Below are positions 32,040 to 43,600 of a stretch of DNA of 64,000 nt, piece by piece. The notes beneath the pieces are model-generated. The model searched no databases. It saw only the letters and a program-made list of their open reading frames with translations, and was not told the origin of the DNA. Every line of letters begins with the position of its first letter. Position 1 is the first letter of the stretch. Position numbers and translations under genes: made by a program. The stretch comes from Corydoras sp. C115 (Eukaryota; Chordata; Actinopteri; Siluriformes; Callichthyidae), in NCBI GenBank assembly GCA_019802505.1, contig JAFMOC010000006.1, positions 2,348,501 through 2,412,500 of the forward strand, given 5' to 3'.

Positions 32040-32340
32040 AAGAAAATATTATTAGTGCAAATTTGAGTTAGAAAACAAGGCAAGTTTAAAGCTCCCCAGC
32101 TATGGAATTTATTTCCACCTAACCTTCTTAACATTGATTCACTTTCACAATTTAAATCTAAACTTGCAACTTATTTGTTTAGATTAGCATATTCACTTTG
32201 ATGACTATAAATGCTTTGATAAATTTTTATTATTTTGCTTAATTTATTTATAATCGATTGTATTGTGGTTTTGTATTTTGTTGTGTTTTATTTGTGGTGT
32301 AAGGTGGCCTAAGTGTCAAGAAAGGCGCCTAAAAAATAAA
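32040..32340 (+). mobile_element. LINE 3'-terminal fragment
   Basis: The frame 32094-32201 reads PQLWNLFPPNLL, then DSLSQFKSKLATYLFRLAYS and a stop. This is the usual C-terminal end of L2/CR1-type ORF2 (LWNSLP...SFKxxLKTxLF). A short AT-rich tail follows, with AAATAAAATA near 32333. Confidence 0.65.
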
Positions 32341-32411
32341 ATATATTATTATTATAATTTTTTTTTCTTAATAATAAAAAAACACTGTGTTAGTGTCAAT
32401 CAGAATCAGAA

Positions 32412-32512
32412 GAATCCATCCAACCCTTGCCATCCAGAGGAGAAGGTTTTGGGCACTGGGCAGATACATCCAGTACAGGGCGCTAATCTATTGCTGGGCA
32501 CACACACTCACT

Positions 32513-32545
<33 letters not shown>

Positions 32546-32736
32546 TATATGGGGCATTTTGGAGCATTCAATTTACTTTGATTCATGTTTTTGGACTGTG
32601 GGAGGATATCGGAGCACCAGGAGGAAACCCACATGGACATGGGAATAACATGGATACTCCACCCAGATTGGGATTCAAACCTGAATACCCAGTGCTGAGA
32701 GGTAAAAGCGCTAACCACTAAGCCACCATGCCGCCC
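32412..32736 (-). mobile_element. SINE family A copy, tail lost
   Basis: Minus-strand copy from CCATCCAGAGGAGAAGG to ACTAAGCCACCATGCCGCCC. Confidence 0.85.
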
Positions 32737-32741
32737 TTATT

Positions 32742-32883
32742 ATTCATTCATTCATCTTCCGCTTTATCCTACTGTATATTAGGGTCGCGGTGGGGTTCCC
32801 CATGCCCATCCAGGGGAGAATGTTTCGGGCGCTGGGCAGATAGACCCAGGACAGGGCACCAATCCATCGCTGGGCACACACTC

Positions 32884-32887
<4 letters not shown>
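32742..32887 (-). mobile_element. SINE family A, tail half
   Basis: Minus-strand segment from ATTCATTCATCTTCCGCTTT to CACACACTCACTCAGA. It runs directly into a (GA)n tract, and the head half is absent. Confidence 0.85.

Positions 32888-32918
<31 letters not shown>
32888..32918. repeat. (GA)n microsatellite
   Basis: About 30 bp of GA replacing the expected SINE continuation. Confidence 0.9.
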
Positions 32919-33383
32919 ATATATATATTTCATCAGTTGACGATATTGTGAAATTAGTAATGGTGCTAATAAAAGTTTTATACCCAAATCTACAGCTGCT
33001 ATAGGAGTGATAAATGTTTAAGACAGTTTTGCATATTTTGTTTCTTGTATTTTTTAATCAAATTATTAGGATTTATGTCTAAATTAGGTGTAAGGCAATC
33101 ACAGGACATGCAATTTTAATATATTTGACACATTTCTTATTCACGTACATGAAAAAAATCTGAAAAAAAGGAAGAACCCCTGAACTGACTATTAACACAA
33201 ATCTAGACATGAAATAGGATTCACAAATTACTTGCACAGTATTATTCAATATATTCATTGAGATGGAATGATCTCTAAAATTTAAAAGAACAAGAACTGA
33301 GATACAATTAATAATTTCTACACCTGTCCGTACTCTTAGATCCTCCTTAATCTCCAGTTTATCTGAATTACATGTCTTTAGAC

Positions 33384-33761
33384 CAGTGCTTCTCAAATAG
33401 TGGGGCGCATGGGAGAGGGGGGGGGGCGCATAACAAGAAATCACAGAGCAAGTGATATTAAGTGAACTGAACAAATTCGTTTCTGTTACAAACTAAAAAA
33501 CTAATTTAATAAAATGATTCTTTGTTCTAAGTTGATCTATACTTCTTTCTTTTTTGTTTTCTTTATTGTTAATAAGGATACATTGTTATGAAAGAGCTGT
33601 ATTTATAACAAATTTATAGACAAATCATACTGCAGCGGGAGTGTAAAAATACTTTTTCACCACATTTTTGATAAATTTGGGGGGATAAATCATGTGTGGG
33701 GGGCGCAAAATGTTTTCTTCTTCCTATGGGGGGCTTAACAGAAAATAATTGAGAATCACTG
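33384..33761. mobile_element. hAT MITE with exact 8-bp target duplication
   Basis: Starts CAGTGCTTCTCAAATAGTG and ends AATTGAGAATCACTG, a Charlie-type inverted terminus. It is flanked by CTTTAGAC at 33376-33383 and 33762-33769. The interior has GGGGGGCGCA motifs near both ends. At 378 bp it has no coding capacity. Confidence 0.9.
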
Positions 33762-33892
33762 CTTTAGACTGAAGAAAGAAACCATGACACGAGGAGAACA
33801 TGCACACTCCAGAAATGCAGAGATACATATATTTGTATATACTGATTTCTATTGTAACTGTTGTTTTTAATTGTAATTATTTATTTTCTTCT

Positions 33893-34240
33893 CTGGGGAG
33901 CAAAGTTGCTTAGTGATTGGCATTTCGCCTCTCTATGCTGGGGATCCAGGTTCGAATCCCAATCTGGGTGGAGTTCTTCTTGTGTCCGTGTGGGTTTCCT
34001 CCGGGTTCTTCGGTTTGCATCCACAGTCCTAAGACATGGATTTAAGTTAAATTAAATGCTCTAAATTGCCTCATATAATGTGTGTTTGTGTGTGTGTCTG
34101 TGTGAGTAAGTGTGTGCCCAGGATTAGGCGCCCTGTCCTGGCTGTATTTGCCAAGCACCTGAAACGCTCTCCATGGGCATGGGAAACACCCCCATGACCC
34201 TAGTAGAGGATTTAGTGAAGATAATGAATGAATAAATAAT
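33893..34240 (+). mobile_element. SINE family A, old diverged copy
   Basis: From GGGGAGCAAAGTTGCTTAGT through box B GGTTCGAATCCCA to GATAATGAATGAATAAATAA. Confidence 0.8.
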
Positions 34241-34276
34241 TTATTAATTAATTTCTCTATTATATGTTATGTACAT

Positions 34277-34637
34277 GGGCGGTATGGTGGCTTAGTGGTT
34301 AGGACGTTCACCTCTCAGCACTAGGGATTCCAGGTTCGGAATCCCAATCTGGGTGGAGTTTCCATGTTCTCCCCATGATGTCCGCATGGGTTTTCTCCGG
34401 GTTCTCCGGTTTCATCCCACAGTCTAAAAACAAGAATCAAGTCAATTGAATTCTCCAAATTGCCCCATATAGCGTGTGTCTGTGTGAGTGAGTGTGTGCC
34501 CAGCGATAGATTGGCACCCTGTCTTGGGTGTATCTGCCCAGAGCCCAAGACGTTCTCCCCTGGATGGGTATGGTGGACCCCCCCCACCCCCCCGCGACCT
34601 TAATAGAGGATTAAGTGGAAGATAATGGATGGATGGA
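34277..34637 (+). mobile_element. SINE family A with exact 12-bp target duplication
   Basis: GGGCGGTATGGTGGCTTAGT start and (GGAT)n end. TGTTATGTACAT is duplicated at 34265-34276 and 34638-34649. Confidence 0.9.
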
Positions 34638-34654
34638 TGTTATGTACATAACTC

Positions 34655-34830
34655 TGATTTTTATTTTGTATATGCTGATTTCTATTTCTATTGTAATTAT
34701 TGCTTTTTAAATTCCTCTCTTAGTTAGATATATTAGATACATCTTTTTAAATGTCTTTATTACTGTCACTTTGCTGCTAGGAATGTGAATTTCCCCATTG
34801 TGGGACCAAAAAAGGCATATCTTATCTTAT
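34655..34830 (+). mobile_element. Possible LINE 3' tail fragment
   Basis: GTGAATTTCCCCATTGTGGG followed by ACCAAAAAAGG and a TATCTTATCT repeat resembles the 3' terminus of fish non-LTR elements. No coding part is present. Confidence 0.45.
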
Positions 34831-34840
34831 CTATTTAATC

Positions 34841-35211
34841 ATATCCATCCATCCATCCATTATCTTCCACTTTATCCTCTACTAGGGTCACGGAGGGTTC
34901 CACAGGCCCATCCAGGGGAGAACGTTTCGGGCGCCGGCCAGATACACCCCAATCTATCGCTGGGCCAATCTATCACTGGGCACACACACTCACTTCACAC
35001 ACACACACACACAAACACTCTATATGGGGCAATTTGGAGAATTCAATTGACCTTGATCCATGTTTTTGGACTGTGGGAGGAAACCGAAGAACCCGGAGGA
35101 AACCCGCGCGGACACGGGGAGAACATGGAAACTCCACCCAGATTGGGATTCGAACCGGGAATCCCTAGTGCTGAGAGGTGAACGTGCTAACCACTAAGCC
35201 ACCGTGCCGCC
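34841..35211 (-). mobile_element. SINE family A with target duplication
   Basis: Minus-strand full-length copy between CTATTTAATC duplicates (34831-34840, 35212-35221). A local duplication inside repeats CAATCTATCGCTGGGC. Confidence 0.88.
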
Positions 35212-35639
35212 CTATTTAATCTTATGTCATTTAGAAATTAATATTATCCTTTTCTACAGGGAACATTGAAGATCGCTCATATAACATACATTAATACAGT
35301 GTACTGGATCAGAATACTTTAAAATAATGTCTTTATGATGACGCCATGCTTCAGTTATGAACATGTAACACCACGCCTTAAGCACCTTTCCCTTATGCTA
35401 AATGCAAATCACATACACGCACACTGCAAAAGTGTGATCCTAACAAGTCAGAAAAACTAAAAATGTGAAAGAAATCATGTTTTTGAATTGAATAGATTTC
35501 TAAGTAGGATAAATAATCTATTTTTTTAGTTTTTTTTTCTTATTTTAACATTAAAGTTTACTCACTATATTGGCATATAATTTTACTTGATTTTTTGCAT
35601 TATATGTAAAAATTCGCGTATATTGTGTTATGATGTAAC

Positions 35640-36132
35640 ACTAAAACGATAGGGCGTGTTATATCTATATTCCGTGATTTATTCACAATAATACACAACC
35701 TTGAGTGTCTTATTGTTTTCATTAACCGGTTACAAACATACTATGTTGTAAAAAAACAAAAAAAAAACATGGTTTAATTCATAAATGCATCAATGAAAGC
35801 AAACCCGATAATAATCTGGTCTTCTGCGATGGAAATTATCCGGTTTTCACAGCGAACAGAGTGAAAGGTTTCTAGTTTCTCTAACAACCAAATACTGCCA
35901 TCCAGTGGCCAAATTACAGAAAGCATTTCATGAAAAAACATCGGGGAAAACAATGTATTTTATATCCTGCCTTTATACGAATGTGAAACGATCAAATGTG
36001 TTAATGTTATTGTCAAAAATGTCACGGCTGAACAAATGGCTCAGCCAATCAGATTTAAGGACTGGAAGTAATAATAAAGCTATGAGGCAGGAGATGGTGT
36101 GTGTTATTGTGAATAAATTACTGTAAAGAGGT
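35640..36132. mobile_element. Palindromic-end repeat family (MITE-like), best copy
   Basis: About 490 bp whose ends are inverted: GTGATTTATTCACAATAATA near 35674 and TATTGTGAATAAATTAC near 36105. Internal landmarks are CACAACCTTGAGTGTCTTAT, CCATCCAGTGGCCAAATTAC and CCAATCAGATTTAAGGAC. Eight copies or fragments occur in the window. No coding capacity and no convincing target duplication were found. Confidence 0.7.
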
Positions 36133-36133
36133 A

Positions 36134-36552
36134 TGGTTGCCACCTTTTAGAAATAAAAATAAGAAACGCCCACCACGGCTCATTTAGGCCATGGCGACTA
36201 TGGGCACAACTCCTACAGGGCAGAACGCCCATAACAGTGCCATGATTTATTAATGTTGTAAGATAAAGGCTGATTTCTTATAAAGTGCAGTTAAATTAAT
36301 TGTAAATGAAATCTATTTGTGTGAAGTGGGCAACAATGTACTTTTAAAATAAGGTAAGGGCTGACCAAGAAAGCAATACTTACTTAAAGCTTACTTAAAG
36401 TCTTACTTAAAGCTTAAAAACTTTATTTACCAATTAACACAATTTCTTACGAAGTACAGTTAATTAAATTGTAAAATAAATATGTTTGTGTGGAGTGGGA
36501 AACAATGAACTTGTAAAATTTAAGTCCATAACTAGCTGTGGCAACCTAGGGG
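36134..36552. repeat. Repeat with GGTTGCCAC/GTGGCAACC ends and internal duplication
   Basis: Terminal 9-bp inverted match GGTTGCCAC ... GTGGCAACC. Inside, a segment around 36265-36350 (TTCTTATAAAGTGCAGTTAA) recurs diverged at 36440-36520 (TTCTTACGAAGTACAGTTAA), and ACTTAAAGCTT-type units repeat near 36382-36417. It may be a small DNA transposon. Confidence 0.45.
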
Positions 36553-36596
36553 GGAGGAGTAGGGTGATAAATTGCTTCAATTAATTTAAACAAATT

Positions 36597-36942
36597 CATT
36601 CATTCATTATCTCCCGCTTTATCTTCTATTAGGGTCGCGGTGGGGTTCCCCATGCCCATCCAGGGGAGAACATCTCGGGCGCTGGGCAGACAGACCCAGG
36701 ACAGGGCGCCAATCCATCGCTGGGCACACACTCACTCACACAGACACACTCTATATGGGGCAATTTTTGAGAATTCAATTGACTTGATCCATCTTTTTGG
36801 ACTGTGGGAGGAAACCGGAGAACCCGGAGGAAACCCACGCAGACACGGGGAGAACATGGAAACTCCACCCAGATGGGGATTCGAACCGGGAATCCCTAGC
36901 GCTGAGAGGCGAATGTGCTAACCTCTAAGCCACCGTGCCGCC
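36597..36942 (-). mobile_element. SINE family A with exact 12-bp target duplication
   Basis: Full-length minus-strand copy flanked by TTTAAACAAATT at 36585-36596 and 36943-36954. Confidence 0.92.
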
Positions 36943-37022
36943 TTTAAACAAATTGTTTAAACATCACTGAAGGAAAGTCAGTCCACATTAATAATTTAAT
37001 TTATGCAATGATTACTGAGCAC

Positions 37023-37343
37023 GGGTGGCAGGGTGGCTTAGTGGTTAGCATGTTCTCCTCTCATCATTAGGGATTCCCGGTTCAAATCCTAATCTGGGTG
37101 GAGTTTCCATGTTCTCCCCATGTCCACATGGGTTTCCTCTGGGTTCTCTGGTTTCCTCCCACAGTCCAGAGACATGGATCAAGGTCAATTCAATTCTCCA
37201 AATTACCCCATATAGAGTGTGTTTATGTGTGTGTGTGTGTGTGTGTGTGATTGAGTGTGTGCCCAGCGATAGATTGGCGCCCTGTCCTAGGTATTTTTGT
37301 CCCAGGACATCTTCTCCCTTGGATGGGCATGGGGAATCCCTTG
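37023..37343 (+). mobile_element. SINE family A copy, 3' end replaced
   Basis: Starts GGGTGGCAGGGTGGCTTAGT and ends in GGGCATGGGGAATCCC, after which palindromic-end family sequence begins directly. Confidence 0.85.
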
Positions 37344-37344
37344 G

Positions 37345-37430
37345 CCCCGAAGTGAAGCGGTCAGAGGTGTGTGTTATTGTCAATAATGTCACAGCTCAGC
37401 TAATCAGAGTTATACCCGTTTTATAATGAA
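37345..37430 (+). mobile_element. Palindromic-end repeat family, copy 7 (right-end fragment)
   Basis: GAAGTGAAGCGGTCAGAGGT to the CCGTTTTATAA block, fused to the preceding SINE. Confidence 0.65.
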
Positions 37431-37599
37431 TTATAATGGCCAGCTGTATGTGATCTACTTACTGAATTTGAAGTTTGGATTATTCCACATATGAGTACAT
37501 ATGATGCCTTGTGGGTACAAACCATGCTTATCGTACATAGATAGTTCTGAAAACCACATGGTTTATGGTTTAATGCAGGTTATAGAGTTTGAGAACTTT

Positions 37600-38034
37600 A
37601 ATCCGGTTTTGCAGGTGTCGGCTACGTAACGCAGTGTTTCGGCGTTACGTGTTTTGTGGGTGGAGCGTGTGAGGGAAAAGGTGTTCATTCCAGCTCAATC
37701 TGGCAACCTTAGCGGTGGTGCGCAATGAAGTGACCTGGCTACCTTCAGTATCTGGGAGGGGTGTTCGCGAGTGTGTCACCCTGATCCACCTGGATACCGG
37801 CAGCTGATTGCGCTGAATCTTTCCCTGAGCATTCTCTCAACAATTAAGGAAATCGGGAGTGTAGTCGGGCCTCGCGGCGACAGAAGGACAGATCCGTGCC
37901 GTGTTGTTCGGGATGATGTTGTTTGGGAATGTCAGAGCGCATTCGCACTTGGACGAGAGTTGCTAATTTCCTGTCGCTGAGCGCTAGGCAGGCAGGGCTC
38001 TTACCCTTCAAATAATTCCCCTTCTCTGTTTTAG
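37600..38034 (+). promoter_or_regulatory. cep170b: cep170b CpG-rich promoter and non-coding leader exon (inferred)
   Basis: The only CpG-dense stretch near the start of cep170b (TCGGCGTTACGTG, CCTCGCGGCGACAG, GCGCATTCGCAC), in otherwise CpG-poor DNA. It ends in CTGTTTTAG|GTAAGT at 38034/38035, a strong donor. The coding ATG follows 2.5 kb downstream, so a non-coding first exon is expected here. The transcription start is not determined. Confidence 0.6.
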
Positions 38035-40489
38035 GTAAGTTAAAGTTCTGTATACGAGAAAACCACCGCTAGATAAAAGGCTCGAGACTTCATAAAGTCG
38101 GTCTTTGTAGAGGAGAACTTTGTGTTTAACAGTTCCAGCATCAAAACTTTGCTAAGCTACTTCAGTAAGCGAAACAATTCGGGTGAAATGGTCAGTAACA
38201 CAAACAGCACCTATGTGAACTTTGTTGGAACGTTAGTCTTTGGTACACTGTTTTTTTTCCCCCACAGCAAACTGCGCTTAGACTTCTGGAGAACACATTT
38301 CTCTAATTCGAAGCAGGTAATCGGATTGGAAAGCAGGATGTTGGACTTCAGAACGGGTTGTTTCGACATATGGCTGCGTCCTGAACAGTTCAGTATGGAT
38401 AACTCTGACTATAGTGAAGTTCGCTTGGAACTCGCATGGATAATAGAACAATATATAATCATAAATATGTATATGCTATATCTGAAATACAACCGTCTTT
38501 AGTGTAGTTTAGCATCAGAATAAGTTATATATGCTCGTAAAATGTATAAAGAGCTAATAATGTTTAATGAATCATTTATTCATTATCTGCCTTAATCCTC
38601 TATTCGGGTCACTGAAGATAAAGGTTTGTATGCCCATCCAGGGGAGATGTTATGAGTGCTGGGCAGATACACCCAGGACAGGTGCCAAACTATCGCTGGG
38701 CACACACAAACACACTATATGGGGTAATTTAGAGTATTTAATTTACCTTGAATCCATGTTTTTGGACTGTGGGAGGAAACCAGAGAACCCAGAGGAAACT
38801 CAAACTGACACGAGGAGAACATGAAAACTCCACCCAGATTGAGATTTAAACCTGGAATCCCCACCACTGAGAGGTGATCATGCTAACCACAAAGCCACCG
38901 TGCCCCATTATAACTTGAAATACTTTACTCTCTATAAAAATTCCTCTTGTCAAAATTATAAGTTTTTTAATTTACAACTTCAAACATGCTGCAAAAAACG
39001 TGAAAAAATGAATTTAAAATATGCTTTTCCACAAAAGTAAAAATAACAAATAAAAACATTCTTTTTTTTCTTTGCTCTTGGGCCGTTTTAGAAAAAAATA
39101 AAGTTCAACTTTAAATATCTTAAAATATTTTTGCTCTACATAAAAATGTTCTTGTGAAAATTATACAAATTAAAAATATGAGCATGTTACAAAAACTTAT
39201 TACTGGGATTCATGGGAGTTCGCGGGCCAAATATAATTGTATTATGGGCCAAATATGGCCTATGGGCCTTAAGTTTGACGTGATATGATGTGGAGCAATA
39301 TAATTACAACGTATATGATCGGAAAATATGTATGAAGAGCCCATATTATTAAATGAATCAGAACAAATCTGCACTGCACAATAGGTATATAAAGTAAAAA
39401 AAAATAACTAACTAGCTGTGTAATTCAGTAGTTTTACCTCATAATATATATTCATACTCTACAACACATTTTCTCACAGGACTAAATTTTCATCATGTTG
39501 TTCTATTTGAATGACTAAATCTTTTGTATGTGATATTTAACAGATTTTATTGTAGATATTTTTCCACTGAGAAGTTAAAATAATTTGTCAAACATGATAA
39601 ACAAAACAAATGGAGGGGGGGGAGGAGGTGCATCTAAATGTACCACATTCACAAAAATGTCTATTCTGTGTCACAAGTAGACAGTGGTATAGCTTCTGTT
39701 TCCATTGTACAGACAGTTCGTTCAGATTCAGCAGGGTTGAGTGTTCCTTTGACAAGTCATCTTTGTTTGGGTTTGACTCCAGATAAAGGTCTTCAGTTCA
39801 GGCTTGTCAATAATATTTTGCCCTAAATTATAAACAGGCTGTTTGGAGTTATCATATTTAAAATAAATGCTCATTTACATAGTGACCTCTTTGTCTTCAA
39901 ACATTTCTTAAATAGATAAATTTTTTTTTTGTACTGTTACTCTCTTGATCTAAACTTGAACTTAATATTACAATATATTTCTACCTCATGTACCATGTAC
40001 TGACCAACACTCATCTTTCGTCTTGTCTCTTTTAATTACTTGTTTAGATTTAAAAGGTTAGATTAGAAAAACCTTTTTGTACTTATTGCACTTTGGTTAT
40101 CAGCACTCTTTTGTATTGTGTTGTATTTTTTTTTCTTTTGCACCGTGGTCCCATAGGAATGTTGTTTATCTGAAATCTATGAACTGTAGTACAGTATGGC
40201 ATCTTAATTAAGTCAGTGCTTTTATTGGAACTACTTAGGTTTAGGGCATTAGAAACGGACATGAGATTTGCTAGGTTTTTTTTTGTAGTTCAATCTGATT
40301 TACATGTGTCTGTACTTCAACTGCTTCCTAAGGGGTGTGCACAGTTTTCGTGCTTCCTCTGTCACACGGCTTCATTGCAGTAACTGTCAATACAATTTAA
40401 TTGCAATTAATTAGAATTGCATATTATTATTAACAATTACACATATTGATGTATGAAGATACTTATCTAACAGTTTGCCTCTCGCATAG
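38035..40489 (+). other. cep170b: cep170b first intron (inferred)
   Basis: From the GTAAGT at 38035 to the acceptor CTCGCATAG ending at 40489. It holds one SINE (38572-38907). A 126-codon open frame at 38122-38502 has no similarity I recognise and is treated as chance. Confidence 0.55.
38572..38907 (-). mobile_element. SINE family A, diverged
   Basis: Minus-strand copy from TTCATTATCTGCCTTAATCC to AAAGCCACCGTGCCCCATT. Confidence 0.82.
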
Positions 40490-40522
40490 GATGTTGGCTA
40501 GAATTTGACGAAAGGTGGCAAG

Positions 40523-40627
40523 ATGAGCGTGACCTCATGGTTCCTGGTAAGCAGTTCAGGCACCCGACATCGTTTGCCAAGAGAGATGATCTTTGTTGGT
40601 CGAGAGGACTGCGAGTTAATGCTGCAG
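40523..40627 (+). CDS. cep170b: cep170b first coding exon
   Basis: The 35 codons MSVTSWFLVSSSGTRHRLPR then EMIFVGREDCELMLQ are the conserved family N-terminus, so the ATG at 40523 is secure. The exon starts at 40490 after GCATAG, giving 33 bases of leader. The donor is CTGCAG|GTTTGA. Confidence 0.96.
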
Positions 40628-43600
40628 GTTTGAACACACTCACATACACTCCTACCGCTATATGCTTGTGACCTTTTATATAAAAATTGTGTGTGTGTAA
40701 AATAATAACACTTAAACAGATCATAAAAACAGGCTTTTTAAGCTAGGATATGTATAAAACTATAGCCTGTGTTTAAGTTATGGGTACACACACCTATCGA
40801 TCAAGATGTCATATCAGTTCAACTGATAAGTCATCAGTTCTAATTTTTTGATTAATTATTTGACAATAACGGTATCAACAAATAGAATGAAATACTTCAA
40901 ACCTGCCTACGCATTTTGTATTGGAATGTAAAGGATTAGCCTAATTAAAATTGCCTTAAAATTGTGTTTCTGTCTGAATTGTGCCGTTTTCTTCAGTTCT
41001 AGTAAAATCAGTGTTGAATGGTGGGCCAGCTATGATGATATTTTAAGCAGCCCATGCAGTACAATTCTTGTTGAAATGACAGTAAATTAATTAATCATAT
41101 AACTGAAACTTTGTCTTCAATGATTGTATAACAACTTGTGGCACTCACAGGCACACCTAGCTGTTTAGTTCACTTACAGACTTTTTTGATGAGGATGATA
41201 ACAGTATGTGTTTATAAGTACATTAAACTATTTAAAGAATAACTTTTATTTGGCAGACTTATTGCCATACTGCACATTGCCACTGAGAAGAGGGTGATTG
41301 ATGTTTTTAAGCTTATGCAATAATTAAATGAATTAGTTAATTAATCTATGATGTACTGCTATTTGCCAACTGACTTTATTCTGGCCATCACAATTGTTTT
41401 ATGGAATCAAGTTTTTTGGAAATAACCATTTATTCAGTCAAAATCTCCCACTTATTCCTCTATTAGGGTCAAAGGGGGTTCCCCATGACCACCCAGGGGA
41501 GAAAGTTTCGAGCCCAGGGCTCCAAACTATCACTGGGTGGGCACATACTCACGCACACAGCCACCCACACACAAATACACACTATAAGGGGCAATTTAGA
41601 GCATTTAGTTTACCTTAAATCCAACTATTCAGTTTAGCTGGATCCCCACCGCTAAGTGGTTGACATGCTAACCACTAAGCCACTGTGCCTCCCCAGAAAT
41701 TACCATTAATTCTGTAAATTTACAAATGTCATGATATTTATGCATTGTGGTAAAAATAGTAATTCTGCATACGAATGTAGCAAAATATTAATTATTCATA
41801 ATGTTTCCAAAATAAACCCTAACACATGCCTTGATCTGTTTGCTGGCCATGGTTCTATAGATAATATGTCGATGATGGATTCAGGGTTGTGTAACCACTT
41901 TTATGATGTAAAAGCTTACGCAAAGTTTGGTCGGGTATTCGATGGTCTTGCCCTCTACAACTTGTTTGCACTTTGAATTACATAGACTGGACTTCTGTAT
42001 GAATTTTACTAAAACTTGATTATAACTGGAATGCTATCTTTACTCTGTCATCATCTATAACTTTTTGTAGTTGTGGGTGATTAAAGGAACAATGGTTTGC
42101 TACGGATATAAGACAAAAGTTGGGAAAACACCCTGGACAGGTTATCAGCCCTATTGCAGGGCAAACAACATTATGCACACATTCGTCCTTAGGCCAGTTT
42201 TGCATCACCAGTTCACTTGCTTTGAGGGGACAGGTGAAACTTGGCAGAAACCCACAAAGGGTTAATAAAGTAGATTAACTTTTTGATCCACCACCCTCAT
42301 TATTACCACATGTATCTATTTTATAGTTGTAGTCTAACTCACAGTGTTGTATAAGTAACATTATGTACAGTAGGTAAATTATATCAGTTTAGGCTGACAG
42401 AGTTTGTGTGGTTATTAAAGCATTTTTATTTGACAATGCTTTTTTTTTGTTTTTTTTTTTTTTTGTTTTACAAATTTTTTTTTTAACCTTTAGAATATGT
42501 TACAATTTTGATTACAGAAAAACGTCATACAAATCTATTATTTTAACATATTTTGTTATTGTTTTTAGTTAATCAGTGACTACCTTAACATTTCATTTGT
42601 TTCTTTGGAAACCTTTTTCCTCTGTTTCCCTCTCAGTCCATATAGGTCACTGGAAAAGCACTCTGCTTTTTAAACTGTTTATCCATTTCACTTTGGTCTG
42701 TGGTTATTTCAGAATGCTCAGTTGGCTCAACTCACCAACTCTTCCTGTCTATATTCATACACGGTCACTATTACCCTAACCTCAGCCTCTCTCATTATTT
42801 ATAATCTTGCAGTGTCTGATCTTTTTGTTGAAATGCCTGTTCTTTCTGATTAGCTGCACACTGGTATCTCCAGAGCTTGCCTCCTGACCACAAGCTTTTA
42901 GTTCTGTTAAATAATGTCAACATGGAAAACAATGCATCCGATTCTGTAATACTAACTGTGGTTTAGGAATTTGAAAACAGGGTGTTTTCTTTCTTTCTTT
43001 TTGTGACAGACAGATCAGAACTTTATTCACAGTAGTGTATTGTTCAAATACAGAGACTTGCTACACTCCTATTGCTTACAGCATACCTGTAAAAAGTATG
43101 TGTTCCAGACAAGTGGCCTATTCAAGGATATAAATAGAACTACAACTGAGCTTTTAGTGACAGCCTGCTGAAGATAATGAAGATAATGTTTAATGGTGTC
43201 TAGATTAGCGCATTCAACTTTCTGGTATTGCTTAATGTTAATGCTTCAGGGCAGGACTCTGCTCTATTAAATTCTGGCTGAATTCTTAGTTTCGTTTTTA
43301 TATCCAAGAAGAAACTGAGCTCAACGTGACCCCAAAGCCTTTATGAATTGTTATGTTATGATTGTAAATGCAACATGATCTGGTGAGCAGTAGTGTCTGA
43401 CTTCAGATCTCTGTAGTCTTTGGTAAAGATTCCAAAGTAACAGTCATAGAGGATCAGCTCTAATGAGGCTGCAAATGAGTCCGGCACCAAAGCAAAGCTG
43501 CCTTTGATGTGTGGAAGATGGGACAAAAGATAACCCAACTGACCCTTTTTCAGGCTGTGCTGTTTTCTGTCTATTGCTGATAGAGTTTAGCTGTTGCAAT

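Noticed and set aside
34841..34865. CRISPR-like or satellite array from (CATC)n and similar tetranucleotide runs
   Set aside because: They are the tetranucleotide tails of SINE copies in a eukaryotic genome.
28811..37600. A zbtb42-like or sdccag8-like gene between akt1 and cep170b
   Set aside because: No zinc-finger BTB or coiled-coil coding exon was found in any frame; the interval is repeats and featureless DNA.
38122..38502. 126-codon open frame after the cep170b leader as an upstream coding exon
   Set aside because: No family match; the conserved N-terminus starts at 40523 and no in-frame splice to it is evident.
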